Notes: a model not told the origin generated them from the letters alone. A stretch of DNA of 64,000 nucleotides from Corynebacterium falsenii (GCA_001054945.1 JVKJ01000005.1:124001-188000); one strand, 5' to 3'; positions 43,194 through 53,581 are shown, counted from the stretch's first letter. Made by a program: numbers and translations.

Positions 43194-44417
43194 CTATCCT
43201 TCCGCTTCGCCCCAGTTCAGTCGCTGTCGAACTTGGTTCACGTACCCCTCGGCATTGCGGGCGGTCTCCGCGATCGAATCACCGCCGAACTTATTGAGCA
43301 CCGCGCGTGCCAGAACGAGCGCAACCATCGCCTCTGCGACGACACCGGCGGCGGGGACGGCGACGACATCCGAGCGCTGGTGAATTCCCGTGGCTGCCTC
43401 GCCAGTGCCCATGTCAACGGTCTTCAGTGCTCTGGGGACGGTGCTGATGGGTTTCATCGCAGCTCGGACGATGAGAGTCTCACCATTGGTCATGCCGCCC
43501 TCGATACCGCCGGCTCGGTTCGTGAGGCGAGTGACACCGGAGCCATCCCTGACCATTTCATCGTGTGCTTGAGATCCACGTCGGCGAGCTTCTTCGAATC
43601 CATCGCCGATCTCGACACCCTTGATGGCTTGGATGCTCATGACAGCAGCTGCCAACTGAGAGTCCAATCGTTCATCGCCTGATGTGTGGGATCCCAGTCC
43701 CACGGGCAGTCCGGACACCACGACTTCGACGATCCCGCCTAGGGTGTCCCCGGACTTCTTAGCCATCTTAATCTCGTCGATCATGGCTTCCTCGGTGCCC
43801 TTTGAAAAGGCGCGAACCGGGGATTCGTCGATGTCCGGTAGGTCGGCATGAGTCGGTAGTGGACCGGTGTAGGGCTCCGACTGGCCGATGGAGATCACGT
43901 GGCTGAATACCTCCACGCCGAGGACTTCGCGGAGAAGCTCGCGTGCGAACGTAGCTGCGGCGACCCGAGCAGCCGTTTCGCGGGCGGAGGCGCGCTCCAA
44001 AATAGGACGCGCTTCGGAATGATCGAACTTGAGCATCCCGGCGAAGTCCGCGTGTCCGGGCCGTGGACGCATGAGTGCGGCGCCGCGCCCAGAATCCATG
44101 TCCTTGGCAACCTCCGGGTCCTCGAGATCAACCGGGTCTGCAGACATGATCGTCGTCCACTTCGGCCACTCGGTGTTCCCAATCATGATGGAGACGGGAC
44201 TGCCCAATGTGACCCCATGGCGCACTCCGGAAAGGAAGGTCACCTCATCGGCTTCAAACTTCATGCGGGCGCCACGACCGTACCCCAGGCGCCTACGTGC
44301 CAATTGGGCCGCCACGTCCTGTCGCGTCACTCTGAGGCCCGAAGGAAGGTTCTCAATGAGTGAAATGAGGGCCTGGCCATGGGATTCACCAGCAGTTGTC
44401 CAACGAAGCATGTCCAT
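43194..44417 (-). CDS. aroC: Chorismate synthase
   Basis: AroC makes chorismate from EPSP and needs reduced FMN. The 407-residue product has the N-terminal signature GESHGQAL near residue 10, [20 protein letters not shown] near residue 40, RPGHADF near residue 125 and the C-terminal [17 protein letters not shown] segment. The first ATG is used; a second ATG two codons in ([12 protein letters not shown]) aligns better with the family and is equally possible. The flavin cofactor links it to the rib genes only loosely. Confidence 0.97.
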   Translation of the reverse strand: MDMLRWTTAGESHGQALISLIENLPSGLRVTRQDVAAQLARRRLGYGRGARMKFEADEVTFLSGVRHGVTLGSPVSIMIGNTEWPKWTTIMSADPVDLEDPEVAKDMDSGRGAALMRPRPGHADFAGMLKFDHSEARPILERASARETAARVAAATFARELLREVLGVEVFSHVISIGQSEPYTGPLPTHADLPDIDESPVRAFSKGTEEAMIDEIKMAKKSGDTLGGIVEVVVSGLPVGLGSHTSGDERLDSQLAAAVMSIQAIKGVEIGDGFEEARRRGSQAHDEMVRDGSGVTRLTNRAGGIEGGMTNGETLIVRAAMKPISTVPRALKTVDMGTGEAATGIHQRSDVVAVPAAGVVAEAMVALVLARAVLNKFGGDSIAETARNAEGYVNQVRQRLNWGEAEG

Positions 44418-44438
44418 GAGCTTACAGGGTGGGCATTG

Positions 44439-44894
44439 CTAGCCCGTGCCCCAGGTGATCATCATCGCGATGACCGTTCCGGCGTATATCGACGGTGCGA
44501 AAGGAACGGCGTCAGACTGAGGTGCCTTAGACACGATTCCGGCGATTCCGCTCACAGCTATTGCACACAGCAGTCCCCAAGGGAGACCGTTGGTGGGGTG
44601 CAAAGCCGCTAAGGTTCCCGCCGCGGAGGCGAGCTTGGCATCTCCCCCGCCGACCAACGCGCGGCGAGCCGACACACTCCGCGCCGTGGCAAGTGCTGCG
44701 GTAACTAGCCACCACATCGCACCCCCAATGATGGCCCAGGGATGAGCAATGCTGGCGATGCACAGCGCGAGGGTGATTGCGGGAAGCACCAGCGCATTGG
44801 GGATCCGACGCGACCTGATATCGCACCAACATAGCGCTGAGAACAGCAGCGCCTCCACGCAGAGGCCAAGCACGCAGATCACAACGGGTGTCAT
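44439..44894 (-). CDS. Prepilin peptidase (A24 family, short form)
   Basis: This is an aspartic membrane protease of the type IV prepilin/TadV-like group. The 151-residue product is almost all membrane helices and keeps both catalytic aspartates: D25 in CWCDIRSRRIPN and D85 in the GGGDAK motif. The N-terminal cysteine-rich methyltransferase domain of larger prepilin peptidases is absent. It sits between aroC and aroE with no pilin genes in the window, so its substrate must be encoded elsewhere (a Tad/Flp-type pilus is the usual partner). Confidence 0.88.
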   Translation of the reverse strand: MTPVVICVLGLCVEALLFSALCWCDIRSRRIPNALVLPAITLALCIASIAHPWAIIGGAMWWLVTAALATARSVSARRALVGGGDAKLASAAGTLAALHPTNGLPWGLLCAIAVSGIAGIVSKAPQSDAVPFAPSIYAGTVIAMMITWGTG

Positions 44895-45242
44895 TGTGTC
44901 GGCAGTAATGGGCTGGCCAACTCCATACAGCCCCCTATTCCATATGGCGCTAACCAGCCCATCACGCTTCCTCCCCTATCTAAAGTGAGCCAGAGCTTCC
45001 CGCCCCCTTGGGGTTGCCCTGCGCTCACAAGGAAGCATAAGCGAGGGGAATTATGTTTGCACGGCAACAGAGGGGGCCTTGCAGAGTTTTCACCGAGCCC
45101 CATCTTAGTAGCTCAACGAAACTACCTACGACATCGAATCCGCTCGTCTGTTTGAGGCTCCGACATGCCGTTATGCGCGAAGTAGCAAAATATTCAGCGG
45201 AGATGGGCTGCGTTACAGCGCTACCCCCGTCCCTACCCCCGG
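44895..45242. other. 348-base non-coding region between aroE and prepilin peptidase gene
   Basis: No supported gene. Open frames of 70-80 codons on both strands have no recognisable features. Close to the prepilin peptidase start there is a nested inverted repeat (44908-44962, listed separately). The rest holds the aroE 3' end and presumably the promoter of the aro genes that follow on the minus strand; no terminator with a clear stem and T-run was seen. Confidence 0.6.
44908..44962. repeat. Nested inverted repeat upstream of the prepilin peptidase gene
   Basis: Outer arms ATGGGCTGG (44908-44916) and CCAGCCCAT (44954-44962) and inner arms CCATA (44923-44927) and TATGG (44943-44947) are separated by equal 6-base spacers and enclose a 15-base loop. 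The element lies 14 bases before the prepilin peptidase start. It could fold as an RNA leader hairpin or be a protein-binding site; nothing decides between them. Confidence 0.6.
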
Positions 45243-46142
45243 CTAACCCTCACGAACTGCGCGCAGGAAAGTCTCCGAAGATGGCTCGGAGCCGGTGAAC
45301 AGGCGGAATTGCTCCTCCGCCTGGCCCGCCAACATGCGCAACCCATCGGCATAGGGCATGCCGTACACGGACGCCAATCTCATCAAATCGGTGGGATAAG
45401 GATCGTAGATCACATCCACCAGGCCGCCTCGCGAGCCAGCAGCTAAGAGGTGGGGCCCATGCTCCGACGCGGCATCATTGGGAATGGTGCTAATGACCAC
45501 CGCAGCTGCTTCGCACAACCGCTCGACGTCCGGGGATCCCAATCTCACCCAGTCGAAAGACATTCCAAAATCTTGAACCAGGCCCTGCAAATTCAAGGCT
45601 CGTTCAGAACGTGCCACCACGGTCACGCGACTAATGCCCATGTTGGCCAGCGCTGCCACAGCAGGCCGGGCCGTTCCCCCATTTCCGACGATGACCGCGT
45701 GGCGTCCGGAATAAAACGACTCCCACTGCCCCTCCCTGTGCTGGGAAGCGACAGCAACCAGGCACGCACAGACCCCGTCCACGTCCGTGTTGTCGGACAG
45801 CCAAGTTCCATCCTCGCGGTGAACCAACGTATTCGCGGAACCGATCCGGAGAGCGCGCTCTGTGGCGACATCACTCATCTCTAGCGCGAGCGACTTGCCC
45901 GGCATCGTGACAGAAAATCCGCGAACGTCCCCATCGGATTCCGTGAGTAGCTGACGAAATTCCCGGGCATCCCCAGCCTCCACCCGGACATAGCGGAAAT
46001 CCAACCCGAGCTCGCGGTAGCCGGCCTGGTGAATCTGTGGGGACCGGGAATGCTGAATGGGACGGCCCAGGACCGCACATCGTGGACCACTCATCTGCAG
46101 AAACTCATCAATGGAGTACAGCTGCTCATCCGTGCTTTTCAT
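45243..46142 (-). CDS. aroE: Shikimate dehydrogenase
   Basis: AroE reduces 3-dehydroshikimate with NADPH. The ATG at MKSTDEQLYS has AAAGG eight bases upstream and gives 299 residues; an ATG seven codons earlier lacks a site. Shikimate-binding motifs are GRPIQHSRSPQIHQAGY near residue 30 (SRSP in place of the common SLSP), FSVTMPGKSLA near residue 79 with the catalytic lysine, and NTDVDG near residue 120. The Rossmann segment is VIVGNGGTARPAVAAL. It follows mltG by 44 bases. Confidence 0.94.
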   Translation of the reverse strand: MKSTDEQLYSIDEFLQMSGPRCAVLGRPIQHSRSPQIHQAGYRELGLDFRYVRVEAGDAREFRQLLTESDGDVRGFSVTMPGKSLALEMSDVATERALRIGSANTLVHREDGTWLSDNTDVDGVCACLVAVASQHREGQWESFYSGRHAVIVGNGGTARPAVAALANMGISRVTVVARSERALNLQGLVQDFGMSFDWVRLGSPDVERLCEAAAVVISTIPNDAASEHGPHLLAAGSRGGLVDVIYDPYPTDLMRLASVYGMPYADGLRMLAGQAEEQFRLFTGSEPSSETFLRAVREG

Positions 46143-46186
46143 GGCGCAGACCTTTCTGGGCATGACCGGGGCGCGGGCGTAGAAAA

Positions 46187-47341
46187 CTACCGCGCGGAAT
46201 CAAAGACACCGTTCTTCCGCGCTTCTTGGATCGCAGCCTCGTGGTCAGCGAAATCGCGGTTGAAGACGGTCTTGCCGTCCTTGTCGACGGTCACGAAGTA
46301 TAGCCAGTCGCCCTCGGCCGGGTGCTCCATGGCCTGCACGGCCTTGATGCCCGGAGATGAGATCGGCGTGTCGGGCAACCCTTCCTTCGCGTAGGTGTTC
46401 CACGGGGTCATCTTGCCGCGATCTTGGTCGGTCGTGGCGATCTCTTGCTCGTCCACGGAGTAATTAACCGTGGAATCGAATTCCAGCTTCTGCTTTTCTT
46501 TCAGGCGGTTCAGGATAACGCGCGCAACCTTGTCGAAATCGCCCTCGGGAGCTTCGCGTTCCACCAGAGATGCCGCCGTAATCAACTGGTAGGGGGAAAG
46601 ATTCACTGTCGTGGCCGCCTGTTCCAGGCCGGTCTCCTGGTACGTCTCCACCGAGTCCTTCACGAGGTCGGCGACAATCTCCTCCGCAGAAGCCTCTGGA
46701 TTAAACACGTGGAAACCAGGGGAAATCAATCCCTCAAGCCGCCGTGGGTCGTCACCGCGGGCGGAGACGGGCTGCATCGCCCAGTCTGGGACGTTCAACT
46801 TCTTCAGGTCCGTCTGCCCCGCAGCCTTCTTCAAATCGTCCGCGGAGATGCAGGTATTTTGATCCACACAGGTCTGCTTGGAGACCATGGAGAAGATACC
46901 CTCGCGCTTCTTGCCGCCGACCACCGCGACATCATCCAACGTGATGCCAGTGGGCAGGTCGACCACGCCTCGTCGATTCTTTTCATCGTGCAGCGCCGCC
47001 AGCGCCGCATCGGCAGACATGCCCTCCTGCAGCGTGTAGTAACCGGCCTGTAGATCCACCTGATTCTTTTCCGCGGCCAAGATCAGTGCCTTGCGGGAGC
47101 CCACGACTCCCTTGTCCACCAATTCGGGCGCCAGACCTGAGACGGAATCGCCATCTTCAACGCGCACCATGACCGTGTGTCCGTTGCCCTGGCCGTTGTA
47201 GTCCCTCTTCCCCACAACTTGACGCTTGTAAAAAACGTAGCCGGTGACCCCGACCAGCAAGATAACAAGAGCGATTGCCAGGGCTCCCGCCATTTGTCGG
47301 CGGCGCCGGTACTTCGGTTGCATACTGCGCTTCTGTGCCAT
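46187..47341 (-). CDS. mltG: Endolytic murein transglycosylase MltG
   Basis: MltG (YceG) cleaves nascent peptidoglycan strands at the membrane. The 384-residue product has a basic N-terminus (PKYRRRRQ), one membrane helix (about residues 18-37) and a periplasmic part with a LysM-like segment. The catalytic domain has the glutamate in AASLVEREAPEGDF near residue 266 and NTYAKEGLPDTPISSPG near residue 325. The order mltG-ruvX-alaS is conserved in Actinobacteria. A short palindrome lies about 80 bases upstream. Confidence 0.95.
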   Translation of the reverse strand: MAQKRSMQPKYRRRRQMAGALAIALVILLVGVTGYVFYKRQVVGKRDYNGQGNGHTVMVRVEDGDSVSGLAPELVDKGVVGSRKALILAAEKNQVDLQAGYYTLQEGMSADAALAALHDEKNRRGVVDLPTGITLDDVAVVGGKKREGIFSMVSKQTCVDQNTCISADDLKKAAGQTDLKKLNVPDWAMQPVSARGDDPRRLEGLISPGFHVFNPEASAEEIVADLVKDSVETYQETGLEQAATTVNLSPYQLITAASLVEREAPEGDFDKVARVILNRLKEKQKLEFDSTVNYSVDEQEIATTDQDRGKMTPWNTYAKEGLPDTPISSPGIKAVQAMEHPAEGDWLYFVTVDKDGKTVFNRDFADHEAAIQEARKNGVFDSAR

Positions 47342-47409
47342 GCGTTGTTGGGCCTTTCGTCATGAGTGTGCACACCCTGGCTTCGGGCCCGCGGGGCAAG
47401 TCCAGCCGG

Positions 47410-47434
47410 CCTATTGCCATTGGTCACCAATAGG
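47410..47434. repeat. Palindromic element upstream of mltG
   Basis: A perfect palindrome ATTGGT-c-ACCAAT (47419-47431) lies inside a second symmetry, CCTATTG (47410-47416) and CAATAGG (47428-47434). The two pairings overlap, so only one can form at a time. It is 69-93 bases before the mltG start, in the gap after ruvX, and could be an operator or an RNA switch. No regulator was recognised. Confidence 0.5.
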
Positions 47435-47480
47435 TAACAAAACAGTCACAAACAATTTACATGGTTGGGATTCGGTTTTT

Positions 47481-48074
47481 CTAACCCAGTATCCTTTTCC
47501 GCGCGTCGAGCCACCCCTGCAAAATGTGCACGGCGGCCGCCTGATCGATTCGACTCCTCCCCTTTTTTGCGCTTACCCCGGAGGCCTGCATACTCCGGGT
47601 CGCAGCCATGGTTGACATGCGTTCATCCGCCATCCGGACGGGAATGCCCTCGTCGCCGACTCTCTGTCGGATCGCGTTGGCAAAGTCAATGGCCGCAGAG
47701 GTGCTGGCAGTGTGATTGCCCCGAAGCGCCACGGGAAGGCCCACAATCACCTCCACCACGAAGTTCTCCTCTATGAGATGCAGGACCCGTCGCAGGTCGC
47801 TGTCGTCCTCCGCGGCATGCACGGTTTCCAGTGGGGTGGCGAGGATGCCGTCGGGGTCACTGAGCGCCACGCCGATCCGCACGCTTCCCACGTCGAGGCC
47901 CAGTCGCCGTCCCCGACCGGGATCCTCGGCTGCGGTGGGTTGCGCTGGATGATTTCCGGACGCCACGTTCCGGCGAGCAGCTGGCACGTTCCCGAATGAG
48001 GCCTTAGCCACGTCTGCGATCGACGGTCGCCGCGGAGCTTCATCCGGGGTTCTGTCATTAGGCGTCGTGGGCAC
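47481..48074 (-). CDS. ruvX: Holliday junction resolvase-like protein RuvX (YqgF)
   Basis: YqgF-family proteins have an RNase H-like fold and act in Holliday junction resolution or in 16S rRNA 5'-end processing. The core has RRLGLDVGSVRIGVALSDPDG near residue 56 (first catalytic aspartate), VEVIVGLPVALRGN near residue 108 and SRIDQAAAVHILQGWLD near residue 172. The product has about 55 extra N-terminal residues with no predicted fold. The GTG start has a strong GGAGGTG site, which supports keeping this extension. Confidence 0.92.
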   Translation of the reverse strand: MPTTPNDRTPDEAPRRPSIADVAKASFGNVPAARRNVASGNHPAQPTAAEDPGRGRRLGLDVGSVRIGVALSDPDGILATPLETVHAAEDDSDLRRVLHLIEENFVVEVIVGLPVALRGNHTASTSAAIDFANAIRQRVGDEGIPVRMADERMSTMAATRSMQASGVSAKKGRSRIDQAAAVHILQGWLDARKRILG

Positions 48075-48142
48075 GTGGCACCTCCTCAGGTGGTAGGTGG
48101 TTTCGGCGGATTGCGCTGCAGTGGCGAGGGACGCCGAACTTG

Positions 48143-50821
48143 CTAGGACAGAGCCTTTTGGACGTAATCCTGAACAGCATCAATGCCCGCAGCAATACCA
48201 TCCGGATCCGTGCCTGCGCCCTGGGCCAAGGCTGGCTTGCCACCACCACGGCCACCTACCTTGCCGCCGAAAGCCTTGACTACATCGCCGGCCTTCAGCC
48301 CCATATCCACCGCCGCATCGGTCACAGCGGCCACGAAAGGAACCTTGTCTCCATCGGCAGACGCAAACAAGACCAGTGCGGCTTCGGAAGATAGGCGCCC
48401 CTTGGCGTCCATAGCTACGGTGCGGACATCCCCGGCGGCAATCCCGTCCGGAAGTTGGGTGGCCACCACCTTGACCCCGCCAATGGTCTGGCCCTGGGCG
48501 ATGAAGTCACCGACCTGGCTGGTGAGCTGCTGTGCGCGCAATTGTGCCACCTGCTTCTCGGCGGCTTTGAGCTTGGATGTCAGCGCATCGATGCGGCTCG
48601 GGAGCTCTTCGGACGGGGTCTTCAGCGTCGTGGACAGCCCCGCAACCAGCGACCGTTCACCGGCGAGGTGACGGAACGAATCCATCCCCGTGTACGCCTC
48701 GATCCGGCGGACTCCAGACCCAACAGAGGACTCCCCCAACACGGAGATCGGGCCGATCTGCGAGGAGTGGTCCACGTGAATGCCACCGCACAGCTCCATG
48801 GAGAACGGGCCGCCGATTTCAACCACACGCACCTGGTCGCCGTAGTTCTCCCCAAATAGAGCCATTGCACCCATGGCCTTGGCCTCATCCAGGGAGGTCT
48901 CGATCGTGTTGACCTGGTAGTCCGAATCCACGGCAGAGTTGGCGATCTCCTCGATTTGCGTCATCTGGTGCTCGGTCAACTGGTCGCCATAGGTGAAGTC
49001 AAAGCGGAAGTATCCCGGCTGATTGAGGGATCCTGCCTGCACAGCTGTGGGCCCCAGGACTTCGCGCAGAGCGGCGTGAATCAGGTGAGTTCCGGAGTGG
49101 GCCTGTCGGGCTTGGTGGCGCCAGGACCGATCGACCTCGGCGTCCACTGTATCACCAACCACGAACTCGCCACCGGTGAGCTGCACGTGGTGGACCCACA
49201 CCTTCTTGCCTACCTTTTGAACGTCCGTGACTCGCCCGGCCCCATTCGGGCCTCGCAACTCACCACGGTCGGCGCGCTGGCCGCCGGCTTCAGCGTAGAA
49301 GGGGGTCCGATTCAGGATGATCTGGACACTCTGCTCGCTACCCGAGGTGCGATCTACCAGTTTGCCGTCAGCGATGATCCCGATTACCGTGCCCTCGTCC
49401 TCGGTCTGGGTGTAGCCGGTGAACTCGGTCGGGTTGTTATCCACAAAGGGGCGATAGACGCTGAGGTCAGTGTGGCCCAATTTCTTGGCATTGTTATCGG
49501 CCTTGGCACGGGCCTTTTGCTCGGCCATCAATTTGTGGAATCCAGCTTCATCGACCTGCAGTCCGGCTTCATTCGCCATCTCGAGAGTGAGGTCGATGGG
49601 GAAACCGTGGGTGTCGTGCAAGCTGAAGGCCACCTCGCCCGGCACCGTGGTGGAGCCGCTGTCCTTGGCTTCCTGAACATAGGACTCGAACAGCTGGGAA
49701 CCTGATTCCAGCGTCTTCAGAAAGGCTTTCTCTTCTCCCACGGCGACGGAGCGGATTCGCTCCCAGTGGTCCGCGATCTCCGGGTAGGAAGGCGTCATGG
49801 TCTGGCGGACCGTATCCATGAGGGTCTCCATCGTTTCACCGGTGGCGCCCAGTAGTCGTGCGGAACGGATGATCCGGCGCAGCAGACGACGGAGGATGTA
49901 GCCGCGGCCCTCATTGCCGGGGGTCACGCCGTCCAGCATGAGCATCAGTCCCGTACGGGAGTGATCGGCGATCACGCGGAATCGCACGTCGTCCGCCCCA
50001 TTGTGTGCACCGGTGCCGTACCGCGCCCCGGTCAGCTTTTCAGCTGCCTCGATGACCGGCCGCAGCAGATCCGTCTCGTAGACATTCTCCACGTCCTGCA
50101 AAATGCACGCCACGCGTTCGACACCCATGCCGGTATCGATATTCTTCTTCGGCAGTTGACCGAGGATTTCAAAGCTGTCCTTGCCGGTGCCCTCGCCACG
50201 CTCATTCTGCATGAACACGAGGTTCCAGATCTCGATATACCTCGTATCGTCCACTACCGGTCCGCCCTCTTGACCGTGCTCCGGCCCGCGGTCGTAGTAG
50301 ATCTCTGAACATGGACCACATGGGCCAGGCACCCCCATGGACCAGTAATTATCAGCCATGCCCAGCCGTTGAATCCGCTCCTTCGGCACGCCGATCTTCT
50401 TTTCCCAAATGTCCGCCGCTTCGTCGTCATCCAGGTACACCGTCACCCACAGGCGGTCCTTGTCCAGTCCAAAGCCGCCCTCGCTGACGGGGTTCGTCAA
50501 CAAGGTCCAGGCGTTGGTGATCGCGCCTTCCTTGAAGTAATCGCCAAAGCTGAAGTTGCCAGCCATCTGGAAGAAGGTGTTGTGGCGAGTGGTGATGCCC
50601 ACCTCGTCAATGTCCAAGGTGCGGACACATTTTTGGATCGATGTCGCCGTTGAATACGGCGGATTCTGTTGGCCAAGGAAATAAGGTTTAAACGGGACCA
50701 TGCCCGCGTTCACGAACAACAGATTCGGGTCGTCCAGAACCAACGAGGCACTCGGGACCTCCGCATGGCCCAGATTCTTGAAGTGCTGAATGAAGCGCTC
50801 GCGGATCTCATGCGTCTGCAC
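48143..50821 (-). CDS. alaS: Alanyl-tRNA synthetase
   Basis: AlaRS charges tRNA-Ala. The 892-residue product contains the class II catalytic core ([44 protein letters not shown]), the tRNA-recognition domain, and the editing domain with zinc-binding [11 protein letters not shown] near residue 575 and CGGIHVDHS near residue 678. The C-Ala domain ends with the [15 protein letters not shown] segment. The start is GTG with GAGGT upstream. No T-box leader is visible in the 50-base gap to rarA. Confidence 0.98.
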   Translation of the reverse strand: MQTHEIRERFIQHFKNLGHAEVPSASLVLDDPNLLFVNAGMVPFKPYFLGQQNPPYSTATSIQKCVRTLDIDEVGITTRHNTFFQMAGNFSFGDYFKEGAITNAWTLLTNPVSEGGFGLDKDRLWVTVYLDDDEAADIWEKKIGVPKERIQRLGMADNYWSMGVPGPCGPCSEIYYDRGPEHGQEGGPVVDDTRYIEIWNLVFMQNERGEGTGKDSFEILGQLPKKNIDTGMGVERVACILQDVENVYETDLLRPVIEAAEKLTGARYGTGAHNGADDVRFRVIADHSRTGLMLMLDGVTPGNEGRGYILRRLLRRIIRSARLLGATGETMETLMDTVRQTMTPSYPEIADHWERIRSVAVGEEKAFLKTLESGSQLFESYVQEAKDSGSTTVPGEVAFSLHDTHGFPIDLTLEMANEAGLQVDEAGFHKLMAEQKARAKADNNAKKLGHTDLSVYRPFVDNNPTEFTGYTQTEDEGTVIGIIADGKLVDRTSGSEQSVQIILNRTPFYAEAGGQRADRGELRGPNGAGRVTDVQKVGKKVWVHHVQLTGGEFVVGDTVDAEVDRSWRHQARQAHSGTHLIHAALREVLGPTAVQAGSLNQPGYFRFDFTYGDQLTEHQMTQIEEIANSAVDSDYQVNTIETSLDEAKAMGAMALFGENYGDQVRVVEIGGPFSMELCGGIHVDHSSQIGPISVLGESSVGSGVRRIEAYTGMDSFRHLAGERSLVAGLSTTLKTPSEELPSRIDALTSKLKAAEKQVAQLRAQQLTSQVGDFIAQGQTIGGVKVVATQLPDGIAAGDVRTVAMDAKGRLSSEAALVLFASADGDKVPFVAAVTDAAVDMGLKAGDVVKAFGGKVGGRGGGKPALAQGAGTDPDGIAAGIDAVQDYVQKALS

Positions 50822-50871
50822 GGTAGATGTACCTCAGTTTCTCTCTGGTCGCTGGACGTGACGTGCTTATT

Positions 50872-52314
50872 TTAGCGCGTGTCTGAGGTGCCCTCGGCGT
50901 CGCCCGTCATCTTCCTCAGTGCCTCAACTCGTGGCCCGATCACGCGCTCATTTCCCGCACCCGTGGGGTGGTAATACTGAGTCCCCACCAGATCATCGGG
51001 TAGGTACTGCTGACGCACGACGGCATGGGGAAAATCGTGTGGGTATTTATACCCCACCGCGTTCCCCAGTTGTTTCGCGCCCTGGTAATGCCCATCCCGC
51101 AGATGAGGCGGCACCACCGCTCCCTTCCCGGCCCGGACATCTGCGATGGCCTGGTCAATGGCGGTGTATACGGCATTGGATTTCGGAGCGGTGGCCAAGT
51201 GCACCGTTGCTTGGGCGAGGTTCAACCGCCCCTCTGGCATCCCGATGAAACTCACCGCGTGATAGGCCGCCACCGCCACCTGTAGTGCCGTCGGATCTGC
51301 CATGGCAATGTCCTCGGTCGCGTGGATGACCAGCCTCCTGGCGATAAACCGCGGATCTTCCCCCGCTTCCAGCATCCGCGCCAGATAGTGCAGTGCCGCA
51401 TCCGGGTCAGATCCCCGGATCGACTTAATGAAGGCGCTGGTGACGTCGTAGTGCTGGTCGCCGTCGCGGTCATATTGGACCACGGCCCGATCGGTGGACT
51501 TGCGAATCACCTCGACGGTGATCACTGGTTCCTCGCCGCCGTCATTGTCCTCCGCGCTGTGGTCTTTGCCCTTGTGGACGCCACTGTCTAACCCCAGGGC
51601 GCCCGCCGCGGGCAGTACAGTCTCCGCCGCGGCTTCCAGGTAGGTCAGTCCGCGACGGGCATCACCGGCCGCGAGAGCGACCAGGTGCTTGAGGCTGGCG
51701 TCTGGAAGTGAGACCCGGCCCCCAAACCCCCGGGGATCCTCGACTGCCCGGCGCAACAACGTGCCCACCTCATCCTCCCCCAGCGGGTGCAGCTGGACGA
51801 CGAGGGAGCGTGACAGCAGTGGCGAAACGACGGAGAACGATGGGTTCTCGGTGGTTGCGGCCACAAGAAGTACGGTGCGATTTTCCACGGCAGCGAGAAG
51901 CGCATCCTGTTGAGTCTTGGAGAAGCGATGCACCTCGTCGATGAACAAGACCGTCCGCTCCCCATGAATGAGGCGGCGCCGGGCCTTGTCGATCACTTCT
52001 CGCACCTGCTTGACGCCGGAGCTGAGGGCAGACAGAGCGACGAAGGTGCGATCCGAGTCAGCTGAAATCAAGCTGGCAATGGTCGTCTTGCCCGTTCCCG
52101 GGGGTCCGTAAAGGATGACGGAGGAGTCCCCGTGGCCCTGAATAAGTCGGCGTAGTGGTGTGCCCTCGCCCAGGACATGCTGCTGTCCCACGACCTCTTC
52201 AAGGCTGCGGGGGCGCATGCGCACCGCTAAGGGGGCGTTATGGTCCGGGTGGAAATAGTCCTGGCTGCCATTTCCATCGGCGGTCGGCTCCTGGTCCTGG
52301 CTGAACAAATCCAC
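50872..52314 (-). CDS. rarA: Replication-associated recombination protein A (RarA/MgsA)
   Basis: RarA is an AAA+ ATPase of the clamp-loader group that acts at stalled replication forks. The 480-residue product has an N-terminal [21 protein letters not shown] segment, Walker [10 protein letters not shown] near residue 70, Walker [10 protein letters not shown] near residue 122, sensor [10 protein letters not shown] near residue 150, and a C-terminal tetramerisation/lid region ([18 protein letters not shown]). It starts with GTG 16 bases after the phosphotransferase-fold gene. Confidence 0.96.
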   Translation of the reverse strand: MDLFSQDQEPTADGNGSQDYFHPDHNAPLAVRMRPRSLEEVVGQQHVLGEGTPLRRLIQGHGDSSVILYGPPGTGKTTIASLISADSDRTFVALSALSSGVKQVREVIDKARRRLIHGERTVLFIDEVHRFSKTQQDALLAAVENRTVLLVAATTENPSFSVVSPLLSRSLVVQLHPLGEDEVGTLLRRAVEDPRGFGGRVSLPDASLKHLVALAAGDARRGLTYLEAAAETVLPAAGALGLDSGVHKGKDHSAEDNDGGEEPVITVEVIRKSTDRAVVQYDRDGDQHYDVTSAFIKSIRGSDPDAALHYLARMLEAGEDPRFIARRLVIHATEDIAMADPTALQVAVAAYHAVSFIGMPEGRLNLAQATVHLATAPKSNAVYTAIDQAIADVRAGKGAVVPPHLRDGHYQGAKQLGNAVGYKYPHDFPHAVVRQQYLPDDLVGTQYYHPTGAGNERVIGPRVEALRKMTGDAEGTSDTR

Positions 52315-52330
52315 GAGTTATCGACCTCCC

Positions 52331-53581
52331 TTAATCTTCCACCTGCAAGCGGGGTGAGGCGCCCAAGTCGTGCAGGGATCCCAGCAGTGCCAGGGCAAAG
52401 GTGCGAACTGCAGTGAATTCTTGGGTGTCCAACCGGCGAGAGAAACGCAGGATTGCCTCCACCGTGGTGGCGAGATCTTCCAGATGAGCCTGTGCAAAAT
52501 CTCTGATCTGCTCTGAATTGATGTGAAGAGCGTCCTGCTCCAGCTGGTCAATGGAAGCCACACTTAACCGGCCGTAGTAGAGCAGCGTCAGGGAGAATAG
52601 GGACCACCCGATCAGTGATGTCATGATCGCTTCTTCCACCAACTGATCGTCCCGGAGGGCGGGCCAGGCATCCACGACCTCGGCGCGCCATGCGCTGAGA
52701 AACTCGCTGGTCTCCGCATCCGTCAGAGCGGGGGTGGAGACGTCCTGCGGAAATCCGGCGATGACGCAGGCAACGTCAAAGGCAATGTCGCGGAACCCTG
52801 CCCATTCGAAGTCGAGCACGACAACCCGGTTGGTCAGCATGAGGTTGTCCGGCGTGAGGTCAAACGGGGTAAACGCACGCAGCTCCGCGCGGTGCTGGCG
52901 CTCACAGGCGGCCTTGGCGTAGTTGAGCACGATCGGCTCCACCGGAATGTTGTTTTCCGCCAGCAGCTGCACACCGGTTTGAATCATGTCGGAGACATCG
53001 ATATCTCGGGACTGGATGTCTTCCGCGCTGAGCTGCAGCTTCTGGCACTGGCGGCGGAGCAGCGTGAAATAGGAATCCTCACGCCCCGTCGTGGCTGTGT
53101 GCATTTGACCCAGTGCCCGGCCGAGCTTGCGCACGGCAGTGTGGCGCTGCGCTGCTGGCTGGATGGTCAAAATGTCGGTGAAGCTGTCCCCGTCACCAGC
53201 ATCGGAGAGGATAATCATCCTGCGCTCGATGTCGTACGCCAGTAACAGTGGTCCCGGTCGGCCATGCTCCGGCAATGTGTTGGTGAACTGATAAGAGACG
53301 ATCTCGCGAACGAGAGTGATGTCCTCCACGGCCATTGCGTCCGCCTCGCGCGTGGAGGATGAGTCCGTCCCCGCTCCGCCTCGGCGCGGTGGAAGCTGCT
53401 TGATGACAATCGAGCGTTCCTGCATGAAGGGATTGGGAGCAATGCGTGCCCTCACTACTTGAGCCGGGCCGTTGCCACCCAAGTCCTCGGGGTGCGTGAG
53501 CTCCGGGCTTCCCCCAAATCGCTGGGCAAGCAGCTCTTCAGCCGCAGTGACTGCGGACTCAATCCTGTGCACGATTGTCAC
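52331..53581 (-). CDS. Uncharacterised phosphotransferase-fold (kinase-like) protein
   Basis: The 416-residue product, from the chosen GTG, looks like an aminoglycoside/choline-kinase-type phosphotransferase. VIKQL has a lysine (K61) placed like the ATP-binding lysine. TPFDLTPDNLML has D241 and N246 in Brenner-motif positions, but without the usual leading histidine. VLDFEWAGF has D257 as the metal-binding aspartate. The substrate is unknown; antibiotic resistance should not be assumed. It lies between aspS and rarA, both housekeeping genes, and codon use looks ordinary. The start is not certain, as a weak AAGGA lies only two bases upstream. Confidence 0.8.
   Translation of the reverse strand: MTIVHRIESAVTAAEELLAQRFGGSPELTHPEDLGGNGPAQVVRARIAPNPFMQERSIVIKQLPPRRGGAGTDSSSTREADAMAVEDITLVREIVSYQFTNTLPEHGRPGPLLLAYDIERRMIILSDAGDGDSFTDILTIQPAAQRHTAVRKLGRALGQMHTATTGREDSYFTLLRRQCQKLQLSAEDIQSRDIDVSDMIQTGVQLLAENNIPVEPIVLNYAKAACERQHRAELRAFTPFDLTPDNLMLTNRVVVLDFEWAGFRDIAFDVACVIAGFPQDVSTPALTDAETSEFLSAWRAEVVDAWPALRDDQLVEEAIMTSLIGWSLFSLTLLYYGRLSVASIDQLEQDALHINSEQIRDFAQAHLEDLATTVEAILRFSRRLDTQEFTAVRTFALALLGSLHDLGASPRLQVED

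Noticed and set aside
44891..45103. A 70-codon minus-strand open frame upstream of the prepilin peptidase gene
   Set aside because: No family resemblance and no clear ribosome site; it is rich in Gly, Pro and Leu, as expected for chance frames here.
50822..50871. Possible T-box leader before alaS
   Set aside because: Only 50 bases separate rarA and alaS, too short for a T-box, and no T-box core sequence is seen.
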